33,681 bases of DNA from contig JAJZFB010000007.1 of assembly GCA_021805545.1 (NCBI GenBank), positions 1-33,681 on the forward strand, read 5' to 3'. This document shows positions 7,347-17,332 of this stretch, in pieces. The position numbers were made by a program, and so were the translations under genes. The first letter of the stretch is position 1. The number at the start of each line of letters is the position of its first letter. The DNA is from Pseudomonadota bacterium (GTDB lineage Bacteria; Pseudomonadota; Alphaproteobacteria; Acetobacterales; Acetobacteraceae). The notes beneath the pieces were generated by a model. The model had not been told where the DNA came from. It ran no database searches and worked only from the letters and a program-made list of their open reading frames with translations.

Positions 7347-8440
7347 GCGAAGCGGTCTTAGGCTCCATCTGCGGCAGGCCCCGGCGCGGGCCGGTCTCGT
7401 TTTTCGAGTTCTGGCCGGGATGGCTGTTCTATACCCCCGTGGTGCTGTTCTGGGTTGCGCAATCTATCCGCCATGGCAGCGCCACCCTGCCGTCGCTCGC
7501 CAATCCCAGCATCGCCGCGGGCGGTATATGTGGCGAGTCGAAGAATGAGATTCTGGATTTGGCCGGGAAGGTGGCACGCCCCTGGGTGGCCGATTATGCC
7601 GCCATGACCACGCTGGCCCATGCCGACAGCACCGATCTGCCGGTGGCGCTGGCCGCCATGGCGCAGGCCGGGCTGCAATTTCCCGTGGTGGCCAAGCCGG
7701 ATATGAGCTGCAATGGCGTGGGTGTGCGCGTGGTGCGCGACGAGGCGCAGCTTGCGGCTTATCTGGCTGCCTTCCCCCGCGCCACGGCGCTGCAATTGCA
7801 GCGTTTGGTGGAGTATCCGGGTGAGGCGGGTATTTTTTACATCCGCCATCCGGGCGAGGCGCGCGGGCGAATCACCTCTGTTACACTGAAATACCCGCCG
7901 ATGGTAACGGGCGATGGGCGGCGCAGTGTGAAGGCGCTGATTGCGGCGGATGAGCGGCTGAATGCGGTGTCGCACCTGCTGCTGCCCAAGCTGGGCGCCC
8001 AGGCTGCGCGCGTGCCGGCGCCGGGCGAGCGGGTGACGCTGGTGTTTGTCGGCAATCATTGCCGCGGCTCCACCTTCAAGGACGGGCTGCATATCGTTAC
8101 CCCGGCGCTGGAGGCGCGGATTGACGAGATTATGCGCGATGTACGGGATGTGTATTTCTCGCGCATCGACCTGCGCTACGAATCGCTGGAGAGCCTGCGC
8201 GAGGGGCGGGGCTTCAAGATCATCGAGTTCAACGGCGCGGCCTCGGAGGCAACCAATATCTGGGACCCGGAGATGACGCTGGGCAAGGCGTACCGGGAGC
8301 AGTTCTTCCATTACGGCCAGGCGTTCAAAATTGGCGCCGCCAACCGTGAGAAAGGCTGGAAGCCCGTGGGGCTGGTGCAACTGGCGCGGCTGTGGCGGCA
8401 GCAGAAGAAGCTGATGGCGGCCTACCCCGCCAACGACTGA
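7343..8440 (+). CDS. ATP-grasp domain protein (D-Ala-D-Ala ligase-like fold)
   Basis: 365 residues. The middle and C-terminal parts have the ATP-grasp layout: a nucleotide-binding lysine segment (FPVVAKPDMSCNGVGV, about 113-128), a glycine-containing loop region, a central acidic strand (YFSRIDLRYES), and the metal-binding KIIEFNGAASEATNIWD near the C-terminus, where the E-F-N triad is typical of ADP-forming carboxylate ligases. The N-terminal 60 residues include a hydrophobic stretch (FFEFWPGWLFYTPVVLFWVAQ) that may lie on or in the membrane. It overlaps the DedA gene by 4 nt. The family joins a carboxylate to an amine or thiol with ATP; the substrate is unknown. A peptidoglycan or lipid-headgroup role is plausible beside a carboxypeptidase and a DedA protein, but this is inference. 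Confidence 0.8.
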   Translation: MSEAVLGSICGRPRRGPVSFFEFWPGWLFYTPVVLFWVAQSIRHGSATLPSLANPSIAAGGICGESKNEILDLAGKVARPWVADYAAMTTLAHADSTDLPVALAAMAQAGLQFPVVAKPDMSCNGVGVRVVRDEAQLAAYLAAFPRATALQLQRLVEYPGEAGIFYIRHPGEARGRITSVTLKYPPMVTGDGRRSVKALIAADERLNAVSHLLLPKLGAQAARVPAPGERVTLVFVGNHCRGSTFKDGLHIVTPALEARIDEIMRDVRDVYFSRIDLRYESLESLREGRGFKIIEFNGAASEATNIWDPEMTLGKAYREQFFHYGQAFKIGAANREKGWKPVGLVQLARLWRQQKKLMAAYPAND

Positions 8441-8549
8441 CCACGTTCTGCGTGCATGGGTGATGCGCCGTGCCGTTGTTGCGGTGCGGCGGCTTTCACT
8501 TCACTTTACCTTGTACGCCTGAATGAGGGGCGACAGGAGGAGTGAGGCC

Positions 8550-9101
8550 ATGCCGCTGAAGAGTCCGGCGCCGCGTAAAATGCTGCATCTGCGGGACATC
8601 GCCTTGCGCGGTTATGAGCGCGAGGATGGGCTGTTCGACATTGAAGGTCATCTGACGGATGTTAAGACCTATTCGCTCGGCACGCCCGAGCGGCCTGGAT
8701 TCGCGGCAGGAGAGCCGGTGCATAATATGTGGCTGCGGATTACCATCACGCCCGAGTTCGAGATTCGCGCGGTGGAGACGGAGATGGAATCCACCCCGTA
8801 CGCCTATTGCCAGGGGGCTGGGCCGAACATGCAGCGCATTGTGGGCCTGCGCATTGGCAAGGGCTTCATCAAGGAGGCCCTGGCACGGCTGGGCGGCGGC
8901 GAGGGCTGCACGCATTTGCGCGAATTGCTGCAACCGCTTTCCACAGTGGCCTTCCAGACAATTAATCGCGGCGCGCCCAAGCTGCGGATCGCGGGCGGCA
9001 CGCCCGATCCACGTATGAATAATAGCTGTTACGCTTATTCCGACGGCAGCCCGGTAATGGAGGCCACGTTGCGGGCCATGGCGGAAAATTCGTCGGAGTA
9101 G
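8550..9101 (+). CDS. DUF2889 family protein
   Basis: From ATG 8550 (MPLKSPAPRKMLHLRD), with AGGAGG well placed upstream, the product has 183 residues. The DUF2889 pattern is recognisable: RDIALRGYEREDGLFDIEGHL, DVKTYSL near the front, MWLRITITPEFEIRAVE in the middle, and GCTHLRELLQPLSTVAFQTI with its conserved Cys-His near the back. No signal peptide or membrane segment is visible, so it is probably cytoplasmic. The family has no established function that I can cite. The gene stands alone between the ATP-grasp gene (109 nt upstream) and a terminator ahead of the atp operon. Confidence 0.82.
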   Translation: MPLKSPAPRKMLHLRDIALRGYEREDGLFDIEGHLTDVKTYSLGTPERPGFAAGEPVHNMWLRITITPEFEIRAVETEMESTPYAYCQGAGPNMQRIVGLRIGKGFIKEALARLGGGEGCTHLRELLQPLSTVAFQTINRGAPKLRIAGGTPDPRMNNSCYAYSDGSPVMEATLRAMAENSSE

Positions 9102-9154
9102 GGGGTAAAACAGGGTATTTCCCGGCTTGCTGTAGTGATTTCCCTATGTTACTG

Positions 9155-9185
9155 CCCCGCCGGGCCTATTGGCGGGCCTTTTGTT
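9155..9185 (+). terminator. Probable terminator between the DUF2889 gene and the atp operon
   Basis: CCCGCC (9156-9161) pairs with GGCGGG (9171-9176) around a 9-nt loop, followed by CCTTTTGTT. The stem is short but GC-only and the T stretch is adequate, so it would separate the DUF2889 transcript from atpHAGDC. Confidence 0.45.
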
Positions 9186-9218
9186 ACACCAGACCACGGC
9201 AAGTACGGGATAAAAATA

Positions 9219-9782
9219 TTGGCCGAGATCACAGCGACGGGCGAGACGAGGCTTTCCGCGCGCTATGCGGCGGCGCTTTACGCGCTGGCGTTTGAGCGTG
9301 GCGCCTTGAATGAGGTGGCCGTGCAGATGGAGGCGCTGGGCCGGCTGATTGCCGGCACGCCGGCGCTGAAGGCGCTGCTGGCCAACCCGCTGACAGATTT
9401 GGCCAAGGCCGGGCCGGTACTGAACGAGGCGCTGAGCGTGCAGGGTTTTGGTGAGCTGGTGCGGCATTTTGTGGGCGTGGTGGTGGCCAACCGCCGCCTG
9501 CGCGATTTGCCAGCCCTGATTGCCGGTTTTGCCGCTTATGCCGCCGCCAAGCGCGGCGAAATGCCCGTGACCGTAACCACGGCGCACCGTTTGACCGACG
9601 TGCAGCGCACCCAGTTGCTTGCCCGCCTTACCGAGGCCGGGTACGGCAAGGTTCTGCTCTCCGAGCGCATTGATGCCAGCCTGCTGGGCGGCATGGTGCT
9701 GCAGGCGGGAACCAAAATTTACGATACGAGTTTGAAGTCACGCCTTAACCGGCTCAATTATTCTCTCAAGGGAGCTGCCTGA
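9219..9782 (+). CDS. atpH: F1F0 ATP synthase subunit delta
   Basis: The delta subunit (OSCP) joins F1 to the peripheral stalk. From TTG 9219 the product has 187 residues, normal for the family, with the N-terminal [17 protein letters not shown] helix, a central helical domain with [14 protein letters not shown], and the C-terminal [20 protein letters not shown] signature. No ATG gives a family-like start; TTG 9219 has GGGA 8 nt upstream. A GTG at 9135 would add 28 residues that run through the terminator hairpin, so I reject it. It is the first gene of the F1 operon, with atpA starting 1 nt after its stop. Confidence 0.92.
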   Translation: MAEITATGETRLSARYAAALYALAFERGALNEVAVQMEALGRLIAGTPALKALLANPLTDLAKAGPVLNEALSVQGFGELVRHFVGVVVANRRLRDLPALIAGFAAYAAAKRGEMPVTVTTAHRLTDVQRTQLLARLTEAGYGKVLLSERIDASLLGGMVLQAGTKIYDTSLKSRLNRLNYSLKGAA

Positions 9783-9783
9783 T

Positions 9784-11316
9784 ATGGAGATCCGCCCAGC
9801 CGAAATCTCCGAGATTCTGAAGCGTCAGATCGCGGATTTCGACACCGAAGCCAATGTGGCCGAGACCGGCCAGGTTCTCTCTGTTGGCGATGGCATTGCC
9901 CGTGTTTTTGGGCTGGCCAATGTGCAGGCGGGCGAGCTGGTGGATTTCCCCGGCGCCGGTATCAAGGGCATGGCCCTGAACCTGGAGGCCGATAATGTCG
10001 GCGTGGTGATTTTCGGCAGCGACCAGGCCATCCGCGAGGGTGACACCGTTACCCGTACCGGCCAGATTGTGGACGTGCCCGTGGGCAAGGGGCTGCTGGG
10101 CCGCGTGGTGGATGCGCTGGGCAACCCGCTGGATGGCAAGGGGCCGGTGCAGGCCACTGAGCGCCGCCTGGTGGAGACCAAGGCGCCGGGGATCATTCCC
10201 CGTAAATCGGTGCATGAGCCGATGTCGACCGGCATCAAGGCCATCGACGTGCTGGTGCCGATTGGCCGCGGCCAGCGTGAGCTGATTATCGGTGACCGCC
10301 AGACCGGCAAGACCGCGCTGATCGTGGATACGATCATCAACCAGAAGGCCGTTAACGCCACGGATGATGAAAGCAAGAAGCTCTACTGCATTTATGTGGC
10401 CGTGGGGCAGAAGCGCTCCACCGTGGCGCAGCTGGTGCGCACGCTGGAAGAATATGGCGTGATGGAATACTCCATCGTGGTGGCGGCCACCGCGTCCGAC
10501 CCGGCGCCGATGCAGTATCTGGCCCCGTATACGGGCTGTGCCATGGGCGAGTATTTCCGCGATAACGGCATGCATGCGCTCATCGGTTACGACGACCTCT
10601 CAAAGCAGGCCGTTGCCTACCGCCAGATGTCTCTGCTGCTGCGCCGCCCGCCGGGACGCGAGGCCTATCCTGGCGACGTGTTCTACCTGCATTCCCGCCT
10701 GCTGGAGCGCGCGGCCAAGATGTCGGACGAATATGGCGCTGGTTCGCTCACCGCCTTGCCGGTGATCGAGACGCAGGCGGGCGACGTTTCGGCTTATATC
10801 CCGACCAACGTGATCTCCATCACCGATGGTCAGATCTTCCTGGAGACGGAGCTGTTCTTCAAGGGCGTGCGTCCGGCCATTAACGTTGGCCTGTCCGTGT
10901 CGCGCGTTGGCTCCGCCGCGCAGGTAAAGGCGATGAAGCAGGTGGCGGGCAAAATTAAGCTGGAGCTGGCGCAGTACCGCGAAATGGCGGCCTTTGCGCA
11001 GTTTTCGTCCGACCTGGACACCGCGACCCAGAAGCTGCTGGCCCGTGGCGCGCGCCTGACCGAGCTGCTGAAGCAGCCGCAATACGCGCCGCTTTCCACC
11101 GCCGCGCAGGTTATTTCGGTTTTTGCCGGTACGCGCGGCTACCTGGATAATTTGCCGGTTGACCAGGTGCAGAAATTCGAGGCCGTGCTGCTGGCCGCCA
11201 TCAAGGCCACCGCGCCGGAAATTGTGTCCGCGATCGAGAATGACGGTCAGATCAAGCCGGAGACGGAGACCAAGCTGATCGCGTTCATCGAGACTCAGCT
11301 TCGCACGTTCGGGTGA
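9784..11316 (+). CDS. atpA: F1F0 ATP synthase subunit alpha
   Basis: The 510-residue non-catalytic nucleotide-binding subunit of F1. It shows the beta-barrel start ([16 protein letters not shown]), Walker A GDRQTGKT (170-177), [13 protein letters not shown], and the [13 protein letters not shown] segment holding the arginine that completes the catalytic site on beta. The length is standard. SD GGGAG is inside the end of atpH. No defects are visible. Confidence 0.98.
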   Translation: MEIRPAEISEILKRQIADFDTEANVAETGQVLSVGDGIARVFGLANVQAGELVDFPGAGIKGMALNLEADNVGVVIFGSDQAIREGDTVTRTGQIVDVPVGKGLLGRVVDALGNPLDGKGPVQATERRLVETKAPGIIPRKSVHEPMSTGIKAIDVLVPIGRGQRELIIGDRQTGKTALIVDTIINQKAVNATDDESKKLYCIYVAVGQKRSTVAQLVRTLEEYGVMEYSIVVAATASDPAPMQYLAPYTGCAMGEYFRDNGMHALIGYDDLSKQAVAYRQMSLLLRRPPGREAYPGDVFYLHSRLLERAAKMSDEYGAGSLTALPVIETQAGDVSAYIPTNVISITDGQIFLETELFFKGVRPAINVGLSVSRVGSAAQVKAMKQVAGKIKLELAQYREMAAFAQFSSDLDTATQKLLARGARLTELLKQPQYAPLSTAAQVISVFAGTRGYLDNLPVDQVQKFEAVLLAAIKATAPEIVSAIENDGQIKPETETKLIAFIETQLRTFG

Positions 11317-11320
11317 GCCA

Positions 11321-13640
<2,320 letters not shown>

Positions 13641-13642
13641 GC

Positions 13643-14056
13643 ATGAGCATTGCCCTGGAAATTATCAGCACCGAGAAGCTGTTATTGTCGCGTGATGTCG
13701 ACATGGCCGTCATTCCCGGCACGGAAGGCGATATAGGTGTGCTGCCCGGGCATGCCAAGCTGATTACGGGCTTGCGTGGCGGGCTTGTCGATATTTACGA
13801 GAACGGCAGCATCTCGGCGCGCTATTTCGTCTCGTCTGGTTTTGCCGAAATTACCGAGTCGCGCTGCGCGGTGCTGGCTGATGCCATCGTGCCGCAGGAG
13901 GAGTTGGACGAAGCCACCGCCAAGGCGGCTTTGGCCGAGGCCAAGGCGGCGTATGATGCGGTGGATATTCACGATGGCTATGCTTATCGCGAGGCGGTGG
14001 ACAAGCTGATCTCGGCCCAGGCCATGGTGGATAGCGTCACGCCGCATCAGGTGTAG
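13643..14056 (+). CDS. atpC: F1F0 ATP synthase subunit epsilon
   Basis: The epsilon subunit is part of the rotor and regulates ATP hydrolysis. It has 137 residues with the N-terminal beta-sandwich pattern: MSIALEIISTEKLLLSRDVD, VIPGTEGDIGVLPGHAKLIT and YFVSSGFAEIT. The short C-terminal helical hairpin is Ala-rich (about 88-130). It starts 2 nt after the atpD stop and is the last gene of the operon, ahead of a strong terminator. Confidence 0.95.
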   Translation: MSIALEIISTEKLLLSRDVDMAVIPGTEGDIGVLPGHAKLITGLRGGLVDIYENGSISARYFVSSGFAEITESRCAVLADAIVPQEELDEATAKAALAEAKAAYDAVDIHDGYAYREAVDKLISAQAMVDSVTPHQV

Positions 14057-14074
14057 ATTAGGCTGAATGACTGC

Positions 14075-14102
14075 AAAAGGCGCCTTCCTGGGCGCCTTTT
14101 TC
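14075..14102. terminator. Bidirectional terminator between atpC and phnA/yjdM
   Basis: AAAAGGCGCC, a 6-nt loop (TTCCTG), then GGCGCCTTTT with further Ts: a 10-bp perfect stem. It ends atpHAGDC on the plus strand and, with its A run, the convergent phnA/yjdM transcript on the minus strand; the phnA stop begins only a few bases away at 14105. Confidence 0.85.
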
Positions 14103-14104
14103 GT

Positions 14105-14422
14105 TTATGCCTTCCGCAAGAATTCCTGCTTCAGCATGTAGCCGCCATGCTCCACCGCATGGCTGCCGCCGCCCACGACGCGGATATTTTTGAGCTTTGT
14201 ACCGAGTTTGAGCGTGGTGGATGAGCCTTTGACCTTGAGGTCCTTGATGAGCACCACGCTGTCGCCGCTGGACAAGATATTGCCATTGGCGTCGCGCACT
14301 GTTTCCTCGGCCTCTGCTGCTTCTGCCGGCCATTCATGGCCGCAGACATTGCAGACATAATGGGTGCCCTGGAGAAAGGATTCATCCATTGTGCATTGCG
14401 GGCAAGATGGGGGGGTGCTCAT
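14105..14422 (-). CDS. PhnA/YjdM-type zinc ribbon protein
   Basis: 105 residues. An N-terminal zinc ribbon (CPQC ... CNVCGHEW) is followed by the PhnA domain: VRDANGNILSSGDSVVLIKD, LKVKGSSTTLKLGTK and KNIRVVGGGSHAVE. The family was named after the E. coli phn region, but its members are not established phosphonate enzymes, and the biochemical role is unclear. The start at 14422 has AGGAGAG about 8 nt upstream. It converges on atpC and shares its terminator. Confidence 0.92.
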   Translation of the reverse strand: MSTPPSCPQCTMDESFLQGTHYVCNVCGHEWPAEAAEAEETVRDANGNILSSGDSVVLIKDLKVKGSSTTLKLGTKLKNIRVVGGGSHAVEHGGYMLKQEFLRKA

Positions 14423-14522
14423 ACCGGCCTCTCCTAGGCTTGGTGCGGGACAGACGCAATATGGCCAGGGTGCGGCGCAAGCCCCCTAGCCGGGACGTAA
14501 CCGCCCCGTTAGACTCTCTCCA

Positions 14523-16361
14523 ATGGCTGATTTAACCCCCTGTTCTTGCGGTTCCGGCCTGCGGCGCGTGCGCTGCTGCGGGCTGGATGTCTCCACCCTT
14601 TCGCCGCCCGAGGCAACGCAGGCGCTAAGCCCGCTGCTGGCCCAGGCCGAGGCGGCGCTGGATACGGGCGATATGGTGGCGGCCGAGAACCATGCCCGGC
14701 ATTTGCTGGAGCTGGCGCCAGGGCGGGAAGATGCGCTGATGTTCCTCTACCGCACCAGCCGCCAGCAGGGGCGCATGCAGGCGGCGGAGGTGCTTATACG
14801 CCGCGTGGTGGCGCTGAACCCGAATAATTTCTGGGCCACCAACGAGCTGACCCTGATGCTGCTGAACAAGGGCCAGCTTGCCGAGGCCGAGCTGCATGCG
14901 CGCAATGCCATACGCATAGCCCCGCAAAACGCGCAGGCGCATAACCTTATGGGGCTGGTGCTGACCGAGGCGAACCGGCCCTTGATTGGCGAGTACCATT
15001 ACCGCCGCGTGTTGGAACTGGCCGAGGGCGAGGAGCCGATTACGCTGGCCAATCTGGCCTGGAATTTGAAGAACCAGGGGCGGATAGACGAGGCGCGCGA
15101 GCTGTATAAGCGCTCCATGGCGCTGCAGCCCGGCGTGCTGCAGACGGTTCTGGGCTATGCCAAGATGGAAGAAGCCGACCGCAAATTTGAACGCGCGCTG
15201 GAATTGCTGGACGAGGCGGAGGGGCTGTTGCCTGATAACCCCTCGGTGCAGCTTACCCGTGCCACCGTGCTGGCGCGGCAGAAAAAACGCGAGGAAGCAC
15301 TGGCGATTTTGCACGAGCCGGAAGATGGCAGGGTGAGGCTGGGGCCGGCGGAAATGTCCGAAAAAGGGCGGCTGCTGAATGAGATGGGCCGTTATGACGA
15401 GGCGTTTGCCTGCTTCGGCACGGGCAAGAAGCGCGCGCTGGAGATGGGCGCGCGCGGCTACATGGCCGATGCCGCGGCAGAGCAGGCCGTGCGGCTGAAA
15501 GGGTTTTTCACCGAGCGGCGGTTGAAGACCCTGCCGCGTGCCGAGCGGCGCGAAAACATGCCGCAGCCTGTGTTTGTCGTGGGCTTTCCGCGCTCGGGCA
15601 CCACGCTTATCGAGCAGACGCTCACCGTGCATCCGCAAATTTCGGCAGGTGATGAGCTGCCTTACATCAACGACATTACCCAGATTATGCCGCGCCTGCT
15701 GGCCAGCCCGTTGAGCTACCCCGAGGCGCTGGCGGAATTATGGATGGGCGACCAGCGCGACGGGTTGAACGAGCTGCGCGATTACTACCTTAACCGTGCT
15801 GCCAAAGCGGGAATCTTCAAGGCAGGCGCTGCGTGGTTTACCGATAAGATGCCGTTGAACGAGACGCATCTGGGCCTTATCTCGCTGCTGTTTCCGGCCT
15901 CGCCCATTATCCATGTCATCCGTCACCCGATGGATGTTCTGCTCTCGGTTTATTCCAACCATCTCACCCATGGTTTCTTCTGCGCGGCGCAGATGGAGAC
16001 GATCGCGCAGCATTATAATCTCATCGCGGAGCTTATTTTGCATTACCGAAATAATGTAAAGGATATGCGCTATCTGCCGGTGCGTTACGAGGATGTGGTG
16101 GTGAACCAGGAAGCCAATGTGCGGAAAATCCTGCAATTCATCGGTGTGGAATTCGATCCGCGCTGCCTCTCATTCGAGCAGAATACGCGCTATGCCCGCA
16201 CGGCCTCTTACGCGCAGGTGACGGAGAAGCTGTATGACCGGTCGCGCTATCGTTACCGGCCGTATCTCAAACATCTCGAACCCGTGCTGGAAGCATTGCG
16301 GCCGGTGATCGAGCGGCTGGGTTATGTTATTGAACCGCCCGATAAGCTGGCGGCGGAATAG
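14523..16361 (+). CDS. SEC-C / TPR / sulfotransferase fusion protein
   Basis: 612 residues in three parts. Residues 7-20 (CSCGSGLRRVRCCG) match the SEC-C zinc-binding motif found at the end of SecA and in other proteins. About 35-330 is an array of tetratricopeptide-like helix pairs. From about 349 on is a PAPS-dependent sulfotransferase domain with the 5'-phosphosulfate loop GFPRSGTTLIEQ (354-365) and the 3'-phosphate motif IHVIRHPMDVLLSVYS. No signal peptide or membrane segment is visible, so it should act in the cytoplasm. TPR-sulfotransferases are common in alphaproteobacteria with mostly unknown acceptors. No PAPS synthesis genes are in the window. The start at 14523 lacks a Shine-Dalgarno sequence. 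The DUF3429 gene follows after 8 nt. Confidence 0.88.
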   Translation: MADLTPCSCGSGLRRVRCCGLDVSTLSPPEATQALSPLLAQAEAALDTGDMVAAENHARHLLELAPGREDALMFLYRTSRQQGRMQAAEVLIRRVVALNPNNFWATNELTLMLLNKGQLAEAELHARNAIRIAPQNAQAHNLMGLVLTEANRPLIGEYHYRRVLELAEGEEPITLANLAWNLKNQGRIDEARELYKRSMALQPGVLQTVLGYAKMEEADRKFERALELLDEAEGLLPDNPSVQLTRATVLARQKKREEALAILHEPEDGRVRLGPAEMSEKGRLLNEMGRYDEAFACFGTGKKRALEMGARGYMADAAAEQAVRLKGFFTERRLKTLPRAERRENMPQPVFVVGFPRSGTTLIEQTLTVHPQISAGDELPYINDITQIMPRLLASPLSYPEALAELWMGDQRDGLNELRDYYLNRAAKAGIFKAGAAWFTDKMPLNETHLGLISLLFPASPIIHVIRHPMDVLLSVYSNHLTHGFFCAAQMETIAQHYNLIAELILHYRNNVKDMRYLPVRYEDVVVNQEANVRKILQFIGVEFDPRCLSFEQNTRYARTASYAQVTEKLYDRSRYRYRPYLKHLEPVLEALRPVIERLGYVIEPPDKLAAE

Positions 16362-16369
16362 GAGGTAGA

Positions 16370-16876
16370 ATGTTCCGGCAACCTTTCTCATTCGCGGTTA
16401 TCTTGTCTCTGGCGGGGGCTATTCCGTTCCTGTTCCTCGGCGCGCTGGTGCTGCTCGACCCGCTGCAATCGCGCGCGGCCATCGAGGTTCTGGTTTCATA
16501 CGGCGCGGTGATCCTTTCATTTCTTGGCGCCGTGCATTGGGGGTTTGCGTTGCGTGAGTCCGCGCATCCGGTGGATGGTGTGCCGCTTTCGCCTGCCAGG
16601 CAGGGGGCGGAGCGGGATCTGCTGGCGTTCGGCGTTATTCCCGCGCTTATCGGCTGGCTGGCGCTTGCGGTTATGCTGCATTTTCATCTGCCGGCCTTGG
16701 CGCTGTTCATTGAGCTGGCTGGGTTTTTCCTTACCGTTGTGGTGGAGACAATCGGGCGCGGGCGCGGCGTGGTGGCGGGGAATTACCTGGTTCTGCGCTG
16801 GGCGGTTTCGGTAATTGTGCTGCTGGTGCTGGCGGTTGTGCTGGGCGCGGTACTGGCTGGGGTAAGGGTAGGGTGA
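16370..16876 (+). CDS. DUF3429 family inner-membrane protein
   Basis: 168 residues with about five hydrophobic helices (near 10-30, 40-62, 83-102, 108-125 and 140-165). The DUF3429 hallmark YGAVILSFLGAVHWGFAL is at about 44-61. GAGG is placed right after the preceding stop, so the gene is probably cotranslated with the sulfotransferase 8 nt upstream. The family has no known biochemical function. Confidence 0.82.
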   Translation: MFRQPFSFAVILSLAGAIPFLFLGALVLLDPLQSRAAIEVLVSYGAVILSFLGAVHWGFALRESAHPVDGVPLSPARQGAERDLLAFGVIPALIGWLALAVMLHFHLPALALFIELAGFFLTVVVETIGRGRGVVAGNYLVLRWAVSVIVLLVLAVVLGAVLAGVRVG

Positions 16877-16903
16877 TGCGCCGGCTGGGGTTACTGCCTG
16901 GCC

Positions 16904-17026
16904 GTGCTGGCGGGTATTTTTGTGGGCTGGGTAAAGCTGACGGAACCGGTATTGCCACGTTGCCGCCGTTGCGGAACGGCGATATTCTATTCCGGTCCGC
17001 GCGCCTGGATTAGACGCGCGCAGTAA
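16904..17026 (+). CDS. Possible small ORF with zinc-knuckle-like pair of cysteines
   Basis: After the TGA of the DUF3429 gene, the same frame stays open for 49 sense codons to TAA 17026. A GTG at 16904 would give a 40-residue protein: a hydrophobic VLAGIFVGWVKL stretch followed by LPRCRRCGTAIFYSGPRAWI. The CRRCG knuckle and the Pro/Trp/Arg-rich tail look more protein-like than a random frame, but there is no clear ribosome site. It may equally be a decayed C-terminal part of another gene. Confidence 0.25.
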   Translation: MLAGIFVGWVKLTEPVLPRCRRCGTAIFYSGPRAWIRRAQ

Positions 17027-17041
17027 CCTCGCTGGCGGTTT

Positions 17042-17239
17042 CTAATCCCGGCTGGCCGTAAACCCTGCTTCTTTTATGGCGGCGGCAAAATCGCCCGTGC
17101 CGGTAATCTGCACGCGCTTGGCGGCGAGGTCGGCGGTAATTTTCGCGCTGGCATCCTGGGCGTGAACGGCCTCGGTAATGGCGCGGACGCAGGATTGGCA
17201 ATCCATGTCCGGCACATGAAAATTCTGGGTCGTGGTCAT
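17042..17239 (-). CDS. CopZ-like heavy-metal-associated (HMA) protein
   Basis: 65 residues from ATG 17239 (MTTTQNFHVPDMDCQSC), with AGGAG 7 nt upstream. It is a single ferredoxin-like HMA domain with the metal-binding MDCQSC motif, where most Cu(I) chaperones have M-x-C-x-x-C; Asp-Cys-Gln-Ser-Cys keeps both thiols. It is divergently transcribed from copA and faces the same bidirectional promoter, so it is probably a Cu(I) chaperone that delivers to CopA or buffers copper in the cytoplasm. An alternative start at 17278 lies upstream of the predicted transcription start and is rejected. Confidence 0.85.
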   Translation of the reverse strand: MTTTQNFHVPDMDCQSCVRAITEAVHAQDASAKITADLAAKRVQITGTGDFAAAIKEAGFTASRD

Positions 17240-17258
17240 GTGTGGCTCCTTTGCCTGC

Positions 17259-17326
17259 CATGTAGAGATTGCCCCCATGGTAAGGTCAAGTCAGGTTGAC
17301 CTTGCCATGATGGGATACCTATCTCT
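17259..17326. promoter_or_regulatory. Symmetrical divergent copper promoter (candidate CueR-controlled)
   Basis: A large dyad at 17277-17308 (ATGG-T-AAGGTCAA, 6 bp, TTGACCTT-G-CCAT) contains two TTGACC -35 boxes pointing outward. Toward copZ: -35 is the complement of 17284-17289, then exactly 19 bp to TACATG (complement of 17259-17264). Toward copA: -35 at 17296-17301, then 18-19 bp to TATCTC/ATCTCT (17320-17326). Overlong 19-bp spacers are the hallmark of MerR-family-activated promoters, and E. coli CueR targets also begin with TTGACC. The copZ spacer carries an imperfect TTACC/GGCAA dyad. The regulator is most likely the cueR gene behind copA. Confidence 0.65.
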
Positions 17327-17332
17327 AGCCGC

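Noticed and set aside
9135-9218. GTG start at 9135 for atpH
   Set aside because: The extra 28 codons run through a likely terminator hairpin, and the family start fits TTG 9219.
14625-15638. Minus-strand 337-codon frame opposite the sulfotransferase fusion
   Set aside because: Low-complexity Gln/His/Arg-rich translation, a shadow of the TPR region.
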